This document shows positions 24,493-32,683 of a stretch of 64,000 nucleotides of DNA, one piece after another. The translations under genes and the position numbers were made by a program. Source of the stretch: Streptomyces sp. NP160. GTDB taxonomy: Bacteria > Actinomycetota > Actinomycetes > Actinomycetales > Quadrisphaeraceae. Location of the stretch: contig NZ_VDMJ01000004.1 in the NCBI RefSeq assembly GCF_006335115.1, positions 97,386 to 161,385 of the forward strand, read 5' to 3'. The notes below the pieces were generated by a model. That model was not told the origin of the DNA, searched no databases, and saw only the letters and a list, made by a program, of their open reading frames with translations. Numbering within the stretch: the first letter of the stretch is position 1; every line of letters begins with the position of its first letter.

Positions 24493-26034
24493 GTGCCGCC
24501 CGGAGACGGCGCGGCGCATGCGCTCGACGTGCGGGGCCAGCCGGTCCAGCACCTCGGCGTGGGCGGCGCGCCCGCAGCAGTGCGGGTGCACCCAGACGTG
24601 GCACGTGTTCCGGCCCAGCACCACGACGCCGGGCCCGCCGTCCACCTCGACCACGCCGGCCACGTCCTCCCAGCGCACCTCGTGCACGCTGCCGGTCTCG
24701 TCCTGCTGGGCGATGCTGTGCTCGCCGAGCACGAGGGTGCGGTCCGCGCACGTGCGCAGCAGCCGGCGGTGCAGCGGCGGCCGCAGCCGGCGCCCGGCGG
24801 GCAGCTCGGAGACCTGCGGGCACCACGACCGCTCGGTGATCGGCGCCGCCTGCTGCGCGGAGTCCGGCAGCCGGACGCCCTCGGGGAGGACGAGCAGCGC
24901 CCGGCGCGCAGCCACCGCCAGCCTCTCGCGCACGTCGTCGCGGGTGGTCGACGCGACCGCGGCGGCGATCCGCGCCAGCGGCGTGACGCCCTGCCGCCCC
25001 GCGGCGACGGCCTGCACGGTCTCGCCCGCGTGGCGGAACGGCTCGTTCTCCACCACGTCCTCGTCGGTCGGGTCGACCTGGGCCGCGTACGCCTCCAGCA
25101 CGCCCTCGAGCTCCGCCTGCCCCGGGCCGTTCGCCGCGAGCTCGACCAGCTGCTCCCACACCAGGGCCGCCGCCTGCCCGGCCGCCTCCTCGGGGACGTC
25201 GACGACGAGCGTGAACACGTCACCGTCAGCGCCGTCCATGCGGTCCGACGACACCGAGAACGACAGCTCGGGGTGCTCGCGCTCGACGTCCTCCAGGCGC
25301 TCGCACAGCAGCGTGTGCGCGACGCGGACCGCGTAGTCCTCGGGCGCGAGGCCGTCGAGCAGCAGCGCCACCCCCGGTGAGGGCCCCTCGACCCACTCGG
25401 GCCCGTCGCCCAGGAGGGGCCTCGGGAAGCGGCGCGGGGCCGGGCCCCCGGGGGCGGAGGGACCACCCGCGGGCAGCGGCAGGGCCAGCCCCTCCGGCAG
25501 CGGCCCGAGGACGGCGAGCGCCGCGCGAGCGGCGGTGAAGTGCTCGCGGACGTGCGCGAGCACGTCGTCGCCGGTGTGCACCAGCGGCCCGTACCCGGGT
25601 GTGGCGAGCAGGCCGGCGCCCTCGAAGCCGTAGCGAGCGGTCCACGCCGCTGCAGCGGTGAGGTCACCACCGGCGCCGCCCTCCGTCGCGACGACGTCCT
25701 TCTCGCGGTGGAGGTGGTCCAGCGGCAGGTCGGCCAGCGCCGTGCAGATGCGGCGCAGGAAGGTGGCGACCTCCTCCGGGCGGCCGTGGGCGAAGAAGGC
25801 GGTCTCGCTGACGCTGACGCTGGCGTTCGCCTCGAGGTGGCTCTTGGGCAGCTGCGACATGGCGAGGTGCTCGACGAGGTGGGTCAGGCCGATGGTCTCG
25901 AAGGCCTCGTCCTGCCGTCCGACGCCGAAGAAGAGCGCCGCGCGGGTCTTGGACGGTCCGGGCTGGTGGAACACGCGGACGCCGTCGACCACCAGCTCGC
26001 GCACCGCGGTCTCCTGCAGCGGCTCCGCGCTCAC
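24490..26034 (-). CDS. M16 family peptidase homologue with intact HxxEH motif and extra C-terminal domain
   Basis: 514 residues. HLVEH at 52-56 is the inverted zinc motif of the insulinase/M16 family; an acidic segment near 120-130 could give the third ligand. Two M16-like halves run to ~residue 400. The last ~110 residues are different: beta-rich, with TLVLGEHSIAQQD, VRWEDVAGV and HVWVHPH, resembling a bacterial PH-like fold. GTG 26034 overlaps the TGA of the paralogous upstream gene (GTGA), so both are made together. The pair is probably a cytoplasmic peptidase or processing complex. No signal peptide is seen. Confidence 0.8.
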   Translation of the reverse strand: MSAEPLQETAVRELVVDGVRVFHQPGPSKTRAALFFGVGRQDEAFETIGLTHLVEHLAMSQLPKSHLEANASVSVSETAFFAHGRPEEVATFLRRICTALADLPLDHLHREKDVVATEGGAGGDLTAAAAWTARYGFEGAGLLATPGYGPLVHTGDDVLAHVREHFTAARAALAVLGPLPEGLALPLPAGGPSAPGGPAPRRFPRPLLGDGPEWVEGPSPGVALLLDGLAPEDYAVRVAHTLLCERLEDVEREHPELSFSVSSDRMDGADGDVFTLVVDVPEEAAGQAAALVWEQLVELAANGPGQAELEGVLEAYAAQVDPTDEDVVENEPFRHAGETVQAVAAGRQGVTPLARIAAAVASTTRDDVRERLAVAARRALLVLPEGVRLPDSAQQAAPITERSWCPQVSELPAGRRLRPPLHRRLLRTCADRTLVLGEHSIAQQDETGSVHEVRWEDVAGVVEVDGGPGVVVLGRNTCHVWVHPHCCGRAAHAEVLDRLAPHVERMRRAVSGRH

Positions 26035-27638
26035 GCGGCACCGTCCCCGGCCTCGGCGTGCTGGGCCGGTGCGGCCAGCTCCCGGGCGCGCTGGGCCTGT
26101 CGCAATCGCTCGACCTGCGGCGCCAGCCGGCGCAGCACCTCGTCGAAGGCCTCGCGGCCGTAGGCGTCGGGGTGCACGGGAAGACCGCACAGGTGACGGC
26201 CCACGATGCCGAGGCCCCCCTCCGAGTACGGCAGCTCGTCGACCCCGGCCACCTCGTCCCAGCGCACCACGTGCACCGCGCCGGTCTCGTCCTGCAGCGC
26301 GATGCACTCCTCGGTGACCACCAGCCGGCGCCGCGCCAGCTTCGAGCGCAGCCTGTCCAGCAGCGGCGGTCGGTGCTGGCGGCCCGGCGGCAGCGCGGGC
26401 GCCACCGCGCACCACGACCGCTCGGCGATCGGTGCCGCCTGCAGCGCCGCGTCCGGCACGCGGAAGCCGTCGGGGACGACGAGCAGCGCCCGGCGCGCGG
26501 CCGCCGCGAGGCGGTCGCGAACCGCCTCGCGGGTCACCCCGGCCAGCCCGGCGGAGACCTCCTCCAGGGTGCGGACCCGGCCGTAGAGCGCGGTGTGGAA
26601 CGCGGTGCGGAACGGCTCGGCGTCGGCGACGTCGTCGTCGGAGGCGTCCAGCTCCGCGGCGGAGCCGGTGAGGGCGTGGTCGAGCTCCGCCGGTGTCGGG
26701 CCGTTCGTCGCGAGGTCGGCCAGCTGCTCCCACACCAGGCCGGCCACCTCCGCGCCCATGCCCTCGCGGACGTCGAGGGCCACGGTGAAGACGTCGCCGT
26801 CGACCCCGTCGAGGAGGTCGGAGGAGACGGAGTACGTCAGGCCGTGGCCCGTGCGCGCGACGTCCTGGAGGCGCTCGCACAGCACGGTGCGCGCGACGTC
26901 CGCCGCAGCGTCGTAGGGCTCGAGGCCGTCCAGCAGCAGGCCGACCCCCTCCGTCGGGGCCTGGACCCACTCCGGTCCGTCGCCCAGGCGCGGCCGCGGG
27001 TGGCGGCGCGGCGCGCGCGGCGCCGTCCCGTCGGCCCGCAGCGGCAGCGACAGCCCCTCGGGGAGCGGGCCCAGCACGCCGAGGGCGGCCCGCCCGGCGT
27101 GGAAGCGCTCGGCGGCGTGGGCCAGCGCCTCCTCACCGGTCAGGACCAGGGGGCCGAGCCCGTCGGTGAGGGCCAGGCCGGGTCCGTCGAACCCGTAGCG
27201 GGCCGCCCAGGAGACCGCCATGGTCATGTCCGCACCGACGGTGCCGTCCGCGACCAGCGCGCTCTTCTCGCGCTCGAGGCGGTCCAGGGGGAGGTCGGCC
27301 AGGGCCGTGCACACCCGGCGCAGGACGTCGCCGACCTCGTCGGGGCGGCCGTACGCGGAGAACTCGGTGTGGTCGACGGCCACGGTCACGTCCACCTCGC
27401 AGCGCGTCCTGGGCAGCTGCGCCCAGACGAGGTGCTGGACGAGGTGGGTCAGGCCGACGGTCTCGAAGGACTCGTCCCGCAGGCCGACGTCGAAGACCAG
27501 GCTGGCCCGGGTCTTGGACGGGCCGGGCCGGTGGAACACCCGCACGCCGTCAACGACCAGCTCCTGCAGGCCCGTCTGCAGGCCGTCCCGCAGGACGGCC
27601 CGCTCCTCGTGCTGCAGGTCGACCTGCTCCGCGCTCAT
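26031..27638 (-). CDS. M16 family homologue with HxxQH motif (probably inactive partner)
   Basis: 535 residues, colinear with the downstream paralogue over its whole length including the beta-rich C-terminal ~110 residues (VTEECIALQDETG, VRWDEVAGV). The zinc motif reads HLVQH at 65-69, so the catalytic Glu is Gln and peptidase activity should be lost while metal binding may remain. Active/inactive M16 pairs are known, for example mitochondrial processing peptidase. TAGCGT lies seven bases before ATG 27638. Two extra N-terminal turns distinguish it from its partner. Confidence 0.8.
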   Translation of the reverse strand: MSAEQVDLQHEERAVLRDGLQTGLQELVVDGVRVFHRPGPSKTRASLVFDVGLRDESFETVGLTHLVQHLVWAQLPRTRCEVDVTVAVDHTEFSAYGRPDEVGDVLRRVCTALADLPLDRLEREKSALVADGTVGADMTMAVSWAARYGFDGPGLALTDGLGPLVLTGEEALAHAAERFHAGRAALGVLGPLPEGLSLPLRADGTAPRAPRRHPRPRLGDGPEWVQAPTEGVGLLLDGLEPYDAAADVARTVLCERLQDVARTGHGLTYSVSSDLLDGVDGDVFTVALDVREGMGAEVAGLVWEQLADLATNGPTPAELDHALTGSAAELDASDDDVADAEPFRTAFHTALYGRVRTLEEVSAGLAGVTREAVRDRLAAAARRALLVVPDGFRVPDAALQAAPIAERSWCAVAPALPPGRQHRPPLLDRLRSKLARRRLVVTEECIALQDETGAVHVVRWDEVAGVDELPYSEGGLGIVGRHLCGLPVHPDAYGREAFDEVLRRLAPQVERLRQAQRARELAAPAQHAEAGDGAA

Positions 27639-27645
27639 GCGGCGG

Positions 27646-27651
27646 ACGCTA
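27646..27651 (-). promoter_or_regulatory. -10 element TAGCGT of the M16 pair, leaderless type
   Basis: Seven bases (CCGCCGC) before ATG 27638. Confidence 0.5.
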
Positions 27652-27682
27652 GGTGATCACGCGCGTGCGGCGCGAGCGCCTT

Positions 27683-28165
27683 TCAGCCGGCCGAGGGGTG
27701 GGCGCGACGCACCGCGTCCTCCAGTGCCACCCACGCGAGCATCGCGCACTTGACGCGGGCGGTGAACCTCGAGACGCCGGACAGGGCGGCGGCGTCGCCG
27801 AACACCTCCTCGTCGAGCGCCAGCTTCCCCTTGGAGCGCATCGCCTCGCGGAAGCCCTCGGTGAGCCGCGCGACCTCCGCCGTGCTCGCTCCGCGCGCCA
27901 GCTCGGTGAGCATCGAGGCGGACGCCTGGGAGATGGAGCAGCCCAGGCCCTCCCACGCGACGTCGGAGACGACCTCGCCGTCGTCGTCGTCCGAGCCGCC
28001 GGCGAGGGTGGCCCGGAGGGTGATCTCGTCACCGCAGACGGGGTTGCGCTGGTGGGAGGTCGCGCTGTGGGGCGGTTCCACGGTCCCGGCCAGGTCAGCG
28101 GCGCCGACGCGGCGCTTGGAGTGGTCGAGGATCAGCTCCTGGTAGAGGGAGTCCAGGCCGGCCAC
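27683..28165 (-). CDS. sufU: SufU iron-sulfur cluster assembly / sulfur transfer protein
   Basis: 160 residues. The three zinc-binding Cys are Cys44 (NPVCGDE, with Asp46), Cys76 (GLGCSISQAS) and Cys140 (ARVKCAML). The ~20-residue insertion between the second and third Cys regions marks SufU rather than IscU. It accepts sulfur from SufS, whose gene ends one base upstream. The two act as a pair in SUF-type Fe-S assembly; sufBCD are not in the window. Confidence 0.95.
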   Translation of the reverse strand: MAGLDSLYQELILDHSKRRVGAADLAGTVEPPHSATSHQRNPVCGDEITLRATLAGGSDDDDGEVVSDVAWEGLGCSISQASASMLTELARGASTAEVARLTEGFREAMRSKGKLALDEEVFGDAAALSGVSRFTARVKCAMLAWVALEDAVRRAHPSAG

Positions 28166-28166
28166 C

Positions 28167-29498
28167 TCAGGCCACCCCGAAGTAGGACCGGACGCCGGAG
28201 AGGGCGTCGAGGAAGACGTCGACGTCGTCCTCGGTCGTGTAGAGGGCGGCGCTGGCGCGCGCGCTCGCCGTCGTCCCGAAGCGGCGGTGCAGCGGCTGCG
28301 CGCAGTGGTGCCCCACGCGCACGGCGACCCCTCGGGCGTCGAGGACCTGGCCGACGTCGTGCGCGTGCACGCCGTCGACGTCGAAGGCCTGCAGCGCCAC
28401 CCGCTCCACGCCCTCGGGGGCGTCTCCGAGCAGCCGGATGCCCGGCATCCCGCGCAGCCCTTCGCGCAGTCGGCGCTCCAGCGCCCGCTCGTGCTCCAGC
28501 AGCGCGGTCGCGCCGAAGCGGTCGGTGACGGCGCGCTGGTAGTCGACGGCGGCGGCCAGCGCCACCGCCTGCGAGACCGGCTGGGTGCCGGCCTCGAAGC
28601 GCTGCGGCGGCGGCAGGTAGTCGGCGCCCTCGAGGGTCACCGTGGTGATCATCGACCCGCCGAGGAGGAACGGGGGCAGCGCCTGGAGCACCTCGGCCCG
28701 GCCGTACAGCGCTCCGACCCCGTTGGGGCCGAGCACCTTGTGGCCGGAGAAGACGGCGACGTCGACGCCCAGCGCGGGCAGGTCCAGCGGCAGGTGAGGG
28801 GCGGACTGGCACGCGTCGAGCACCGTCAGGGCCCGGCCGCCGGTGGCCTCGCGGGCCAGCGAGACCAGCTGCTCGACGGGGTTGACCACGCCGAGCACGT
28901 TGGAGACGTGCGAGAACGCCAGCACCGCCGTGCGCTCCGAGAGCAGGGCGGCGGCGGCCTCGAGGTCGAGCGTGCCGTCGTCGCGGACTCCGATCGCGCG
29001 GACCGTCGCGCCGGTGCGCGCGGCCAGCTCCAGCCACGGGACGAGGTTGGCGTGGTGCTCGGCCTCGGTGACGACGACGTCGTCGCCCGGGCCGGGGACC
29101 CAGCGGCGCACGGCGTCCTCGTGGCCCGGCACCGTGCGCCCCGCGGCGGCGTTGCCGAGGGAGTACGCCACGAGGTTGAGCCCGGCGGTGGCGCCGGAAG
29201 TCCACACCAGCTGCTCCGGTCGTGCACCCACGAAGCCCGCCACCGTCTCGCGGGCGCCCTCGAACAGCTCGGTCGCCTCCGCCGCGAGGGTGTGCGCGCC
29301 GCGGTGGACCGCGGAGTTCACCGTCTCGAGGAAGCTGCGCTCGGCGTCGAGCACCGCGCGGGGGCGCTGGGAGGTGGCGGCGGAGTCGAGGTAGACCAGC
29401 GGCTCGCCGTTCACCTCGACGCCGAGCAGGGGGAAGTCGTCGCGGACCGCGCGCGGGTCGAAGGCCGTCTTCTCAGCCGTCAGGGGGGTGGCGCTCAC
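28167..29498 (-). CDS. sufS: SufS group II cysteine desulfurase
   Basis: 443 residues. PLP Lys254 lies in FSGHKVLGP, His in AEHHANLVPW near 148 packs on the cofactor, and the sulfur-accepting Cys399 lies in RVGHHCAQPLHRRF, all standard for SufS. It removes sulfur from cysteine and passes it to SufU, encoded immediately downstream. GTG 29498 has both TAGCCT six bases upstream and GGAGG in between, so either mode of initiation is possible. Confidence 0.96.
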   Translation of the reverse strand: MSATPLTAEKTAFDPRAVRDDFPLLGVEVNGEPLVYLDSAATSQRPRAVLDAERSFLETVNSAVHRGAHTLAAEATELFEGARETVAGFVGARPEQLVWTSGATAGLNLVAYSLGNAAAGRTVPGHEDAVRRWVPGPGDDVVVTEAEHHANLVPWLELAARTGATVRAIGVRDDGTLDLEAAAALLSERTAVLAFSHVSNVLGVVNPVEQLVSLAREATGGRALTVLDACQSAPHLPLDLPALGVDVAVFSGHKVLGPNGVGALYGRAEVLQALPPFLLGGSMITTVTLEGADYLPPPQRFEAGTQPVSQAVALAAAVDYQRAVTDRFGATALLEHERALERRLREGLRGMPGIRLLGDAPEGVERVALQAFDVDGVHAHDVGQVLDARGVAVRVGHHCAQPLHRRFGTTASARASAALYTTEDDVDVFLDALSGVRSYFGVA

Positions 29499-29504
29499 CC
29501 CTCC

Positions 29505-29510
29505 AGGCTA
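29505..29510 (-). promoter_or_regulatory. -10 element TAGCCT of the sufS-sufU operon
   Basis: Six bases (GGAGGG) before GTG 29498; the spacer itself resembles a Shine-Dalgarno. Confidence 0.45.
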
Positions 29511-29535
29511 GGTCGCCCCGGTGGCTGCGCCGTCC

Positions 29536-30624
29536 TCAGAGGCGGTGGACGGCGGTGGCGCTGACGAGGTGGCGGTAGCCCGCCGCGCGCAGCGCGGCGT
29601 CGTGGCGGGCGCTGGTGCCGGTGGGGGAGCCGTGCAGCCAGGCGAACACCCCCGCGTCCTGCCCTGTCGCCGCGCGCAGCGCGGTGGCGGGGGCGAGGAC
29701 CTCCCGCTCCAGGTCGGCGTCGGTGGGGGTCTCCTCGATGCCCGCGTGCGAGGCGGTGTGCGCGAACACCACGTGCCGCTGCGCCAGCTCACCGACCTGG
29801 TCCCACGTCATGGCGGCGCTGGGGGCGGCGAGGTCCTCCGGCAGCAGCACGACCTTGTGCGACCTCGCGAACAGCTCCTGCTGGTCGGGACGGCAGCTGA
29901 CGAAGCCCGTGCACACGCCGAACCAGCCGGTGATCCCCAGCTCGTCGCACACCGGCGCCGCCACCTCCGCGCTGGCCCGGTAGCCCTCGTAGAAGACCGG
30001 CAGCAGGCCCGGGCGCGGGTCGTCGGGCCAGGTGCCGGTGGCGGTGACGGCCTCGAGGTCGGCGAGGGTCCAGAGGCGGTAGCGCTGCTGCAGCGCGGCG
30101 AGCTCGGCGCGCAGCTGGTCACGGCGCGACGGCGGGGTGTTGTGCCAGCTCACCACCCGCAGGTGGTGGCCGCGGCCCATCGCCAGCAGGTGCGAGGTCA
30201 TGCCGAGCGGCGCGCTGCCGGGGACAGCTGCCCGCCGCGGGTGCGGCACCCGGAGGGCACCCGCCCGCTGGTCGGCCAGCTCATCGGCCAGCACGGCGAA
30301 GCCCGCGGCGTGCAGCACGGAGATGACGACGCTGAGGTCGTCGTCGCGCTGGTCCGACGCGAGCGCCCGCCACACGAGGTCGGCCCGGGCGGCCAGCTGC
30401 CGCCCGTCGGCGAGCACGGACGCGGGCGCCACCGGCGCGGGTCGGGCGCGGCGGGCGTCGTCGTCGTGGTCGTCCCAGAGGAGGGCGAGGAGGGCGGGCA
30501 CGCCGCCGCGGGCCGCGGCGAGGGAGGCGGAGGCGCGCAGGTCGTCGAGCGGCCCGGCGCCGGCGCGACGCGACCACGCGGCAGGGACGGGCGCCCCGGT
30601 GGGCAGCAGCGACGTGGGCACCAC
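29536..30624 (-). CDS. Polysaccharide-deacetylase-like protein with altered catalytic motif
   Basis: 362 residues. The C-terminal ~180 residues follow the NodB fold: motif 1 reads LPVFYEGYRAS where active enzymes have TFDDG, motif 2 is HTASH (His pair kept), and GITGWFGVCTGFV matches the usual strand after motif 1. The catalytic Asp pair is therefore missing. The N-terminal ~170 residues contain no known domain. No signal peptide, so it may act inside the cell or not be an enzyme. GTG 30624 was chosen from GAGG five bases upstream. Confidence 0.65.
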   Translation of the reverse strand: MVPTSLLPTGAPVPAAWSRRAGAGPLDDLRASASLAAARGGVPALLALLWDDHDDDARRARPAPVAPASVLADGRQLAARADLVWRALASDQRDDDLSVVISVLHAAGFAVLADELADQRAGALRVPHPRRAAVPGSAPLGMTSHLLAMGRGHHLRVVSWHNTPPSRRDQLRAELAALQQRYRLWTLADLEAVTATGTWPDDPRPGLLPVFYEGYRASAEVAAPVCDELGITGWFGVCTGFVSCRPDQQELFARSHKVVLLPEDLAAPSAAMTWDQVGELAQRHVVFAHTASHAGIEETPTDADLEREVLAPATALRAATGQDAGVFAWLHGSPTGTSARHDAALRAAGYRHLVSATAVHRL

Positions 30625-30787
30625 GGGGACCTCGCAGGGCTCGGACCGGCGGCGGTCGGCTCGACCGTGGGCCGACGGTAGGGGCCTCCGGCCCCCGGCG
30701 GGGGCGCGACGCGCGAGTGACCCACAGCCGTAACGCGGCGCCGCCCGGACGACGACCCGGCCCGCCCCACGCCCGGGGTGGCGCTGG

Positions 30788-30793
30788 GAGCAT
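30788..30793 (+). promoter_or_regulatory. -10 element GAGCAT, leaderless type
   Basis: Six bases (GGGCGC) before GTG 30800. Confidence 0.45.
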
Positions 30794-30799
30794 GGGCGC

Positions 30800-31756
30800 G
30801 TGCCTGACACCGCCCCGCTGTTCCTCGACTGCGACACCGGCGTCGACGACGCCCTGGCCATCGCGTGGCTGGTCGCCTCGCCGGGCGTGGACCTGGTGGG
30901 GGTGGGAGCGGTGAGCGGCAACGTCGCCGCGGCGGTCGGCGCGCGCAACACCCTCGACCTGCTGGCGATGCTCGGGCGCGAGGACGTGCCCGTGCACCTG
31001 GGCGCCCACGACTTCCTCGACCACCCCTTCTCGGGCGGCGCCCCGCACGTCCACGGCGCGGACGGCACCGGCGGGGTGGCGCTGCCGCGCGCCGCCAGCG
31101 AGGTGAGCGGCACGAGCGCGGCGCAGGCCCTCGTCGACGCCGCCCGCGAGCACGCCGGGCAGCTGCGCCTGCTGGCCATCGGCCCGCTGACGAACGTCGC
31201 GCTCGCGCTCGAGCTCGAGCCGGACCTGCCGCGCCTGGTGCGCGAGGTGGTCATCATGGGCGGTGCGGCGATGGCGCCCGGCAACGTCACCCCCGTCGCC
31301 GAGGCCAACATCCACAACGACCCGGTGGCCGCCGCCCGCGTGGTGGACGCCGGCTTCGACCTGACGGTCGTCGGCCTCGACGTGACCATGCACCAGCGCT
31401 TCGAGGAGGAGCACCGCCAGGCGCTGCTCGCCGCCGGGACGCCCGTCACCCGGGCGCTGGGGGAGGTGCTGGAGTTCTACTTCGCCTTCTACGCCGAGCG
31501 CTTCGGCCGCCCGTGCTCGGTGCTGCACGACCCTCTGGCCGCCGGCGTCATCACCGGGGACGTGCAGCTGTCGCTGGCGCCGCGCGTGCCGGTGGCCGTG
31601 GACGCCACGCACGGGCCCGGGCGCGGGCAGACCATCGCCGACCTGCGCGGGCTCTACCACGGCTTCCCCGACCACTTCCCCCGCGCGCCGCGCGTGGCGC
31701 TGGAGGTCGACGGCGACTTCGGCGCCGTGCTGCTGGAGCGCCTCCTGACGCTGTGA
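30800..31756 (+). CDS. Inosine/uridine-preferring nucleoside hydrolase family protein
   Basis: 318 residues. The calcium-binding signature DCDTGVDDA at 10-18 is complete, and EANIHNDPVAA near 172 and the His in VLHDPLA near 238 supply the remaining metal and substrate contacts. The enzyme cleaves the N-glycosidic bond of nucleosides for salvage of base and ribose. It is alone on the plus strand, six bases from the convergent NERD gene. Confidence 0.93.
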   Translation: MPDTAPLFLDCDTGVDDALAIAWLVASPGVDLVGVGAVSGNVAAAVGARNTLDLLAMLGREDVPVHLGAHDFLDHPFSGGAPHVHGADGTGGVALPRAASEVSGTSAAQALVDAAREHAGQLRLLAIGPLTNVALALELEPDLPRLVREVVIMGGAAMAPGNVTPVAEANIHNDPVAAARVVDAGFDLTVVGLDVTMHQRFEEEHRQALLAAGTPVTRALGEVLEFYFAFYAERFGRPCSVLHDPLAAGVITGDVQLSLAPRVPVAVDATHGPGRGQTIADLRGLYHGFPDHFPRAPRVALEVDGDFGAVLLERLLTL

Positions 31757-31762
31757 GCTCGG

Positions 31763-32632
31763 TCAGGGGCTGACGGCCGCCAGCAGCGTCGTGACGCCGG
31801 TGGAGCCCGCCACCGCCACCGCCACGAACCAGGCGCGGCGGAGGCGGTCAGCGGCGCGGACGCGCTCGTGGAGGACGGAGAAGGCGGCGGTCTCGGCGCC
31901 GCCGTCACCGGGGTCGAGGTCGCGCACGGCGGCGGCGAGGCGCGCCGCGGTGGTGGCGTCCAGCACGTGCGGCTGGCGCCGCAGCCAGCGCACCAGCACG
32001 GGGGCCCTCAGGACGGCGACGTCGCCGGTGCGCAGCGGCAGCGCCAGCCGCTCGGCCCCGAGGACGGCGACGACGGCACGCACGGGCACGTCCGCGCCGG
32101 TGGCCCGGGCCAGGAGCTGCTGCAGGGCGCGGGCCCGCTGCTGCGCCCGCTGCAGGTGCTCGGCGCGCTGGCCGTCCACGAGGAGCCCGGACCGGACGGC
32201 GCGCACGCGCGAGCCGGGCAGGTGCAGCGTGGTGACCGCGCAGACGCCACCGGGACCGACGAGCACGTGGTCGACGGGCTGGTCGCCGAGGTCGAGGTCG
32301 TGGACCACGTGCCACGGCGGCGTGGGACCGCTGCGGCGGCGCAGCACGGCGAGGCGGCGGCCCACCTCGCGCTGGCCGACGGCGTCGACGTAGTGCTCCA
32401 GCGCGTCGCCGGTGAGCGGGTCGGCGCCGACGGCGCGCCGCAGCAGCCGCAGCACCGCGGGGAGCGGGGCGGCGGCGTCCTGAGCGGCGACAGCCGCCGC
32501 CATCGCGGACGCTCCCGCCGGGCGGGGCGCGCCGGGTGCCCTGAGCCTGGCCGTGGGACGGGTGGCCGCGGGCCCTGTGGTGGCAGCGGGGGACGGCGCG
32601 AGCAGGGGCCGAGCACCAGCGGGAGCCGTCAC
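31763..32632 (-). CDS. NERD-domain protein with C-terminal membrane helix, catalytic positions replaced
   Basis: 289 residues. DHVLVGPGGVCAVTT near residue 118 is the NERD core, but the acidic residue and Lys of the proposed nuclease site are Thr and Leu. The first ~45 residues are Ala/Pro-rich; an internal ATG at 32503 is an alternative start. A hydrophobic helix at ~265-285 ends the protein and should anchor it. Together with the gene at 8077-8829 this makes two degenerate NERD proteins in the window. Function unknown. Confidence 0.72.
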   Translation of the reverse strand: MTAPAGARPLLAPSPAATTGPAATRPTARLRAPGAPRPAGASAMAAAVAAQDAAAPLPAVLRLLRRAVGADPLTGDALEHYVDAVGQREVGRRLAVLRRRSGPTPPWHVVHDLDLGDQPVDHVLVGPGGVCAVTTLHLPGSRVRAVRSGLLVDGQRAEHLQRAQQRARALQQLLARATGADVPVRAVVAVLGAERLALPLRTGDVAVLRAPVLVRWLRRQPHVLDATTAARLAAAVRDLDPGDGGAETAAFSVLHERVRAADRLRRAWFVAVAVAGSTGVTTLLAAVSP

Positions 32633-32683
32633 CCCGCTGGCATCGGCGGCTCGCCGCTGCCGCTCGAGCGGGCGGCCACCGGA

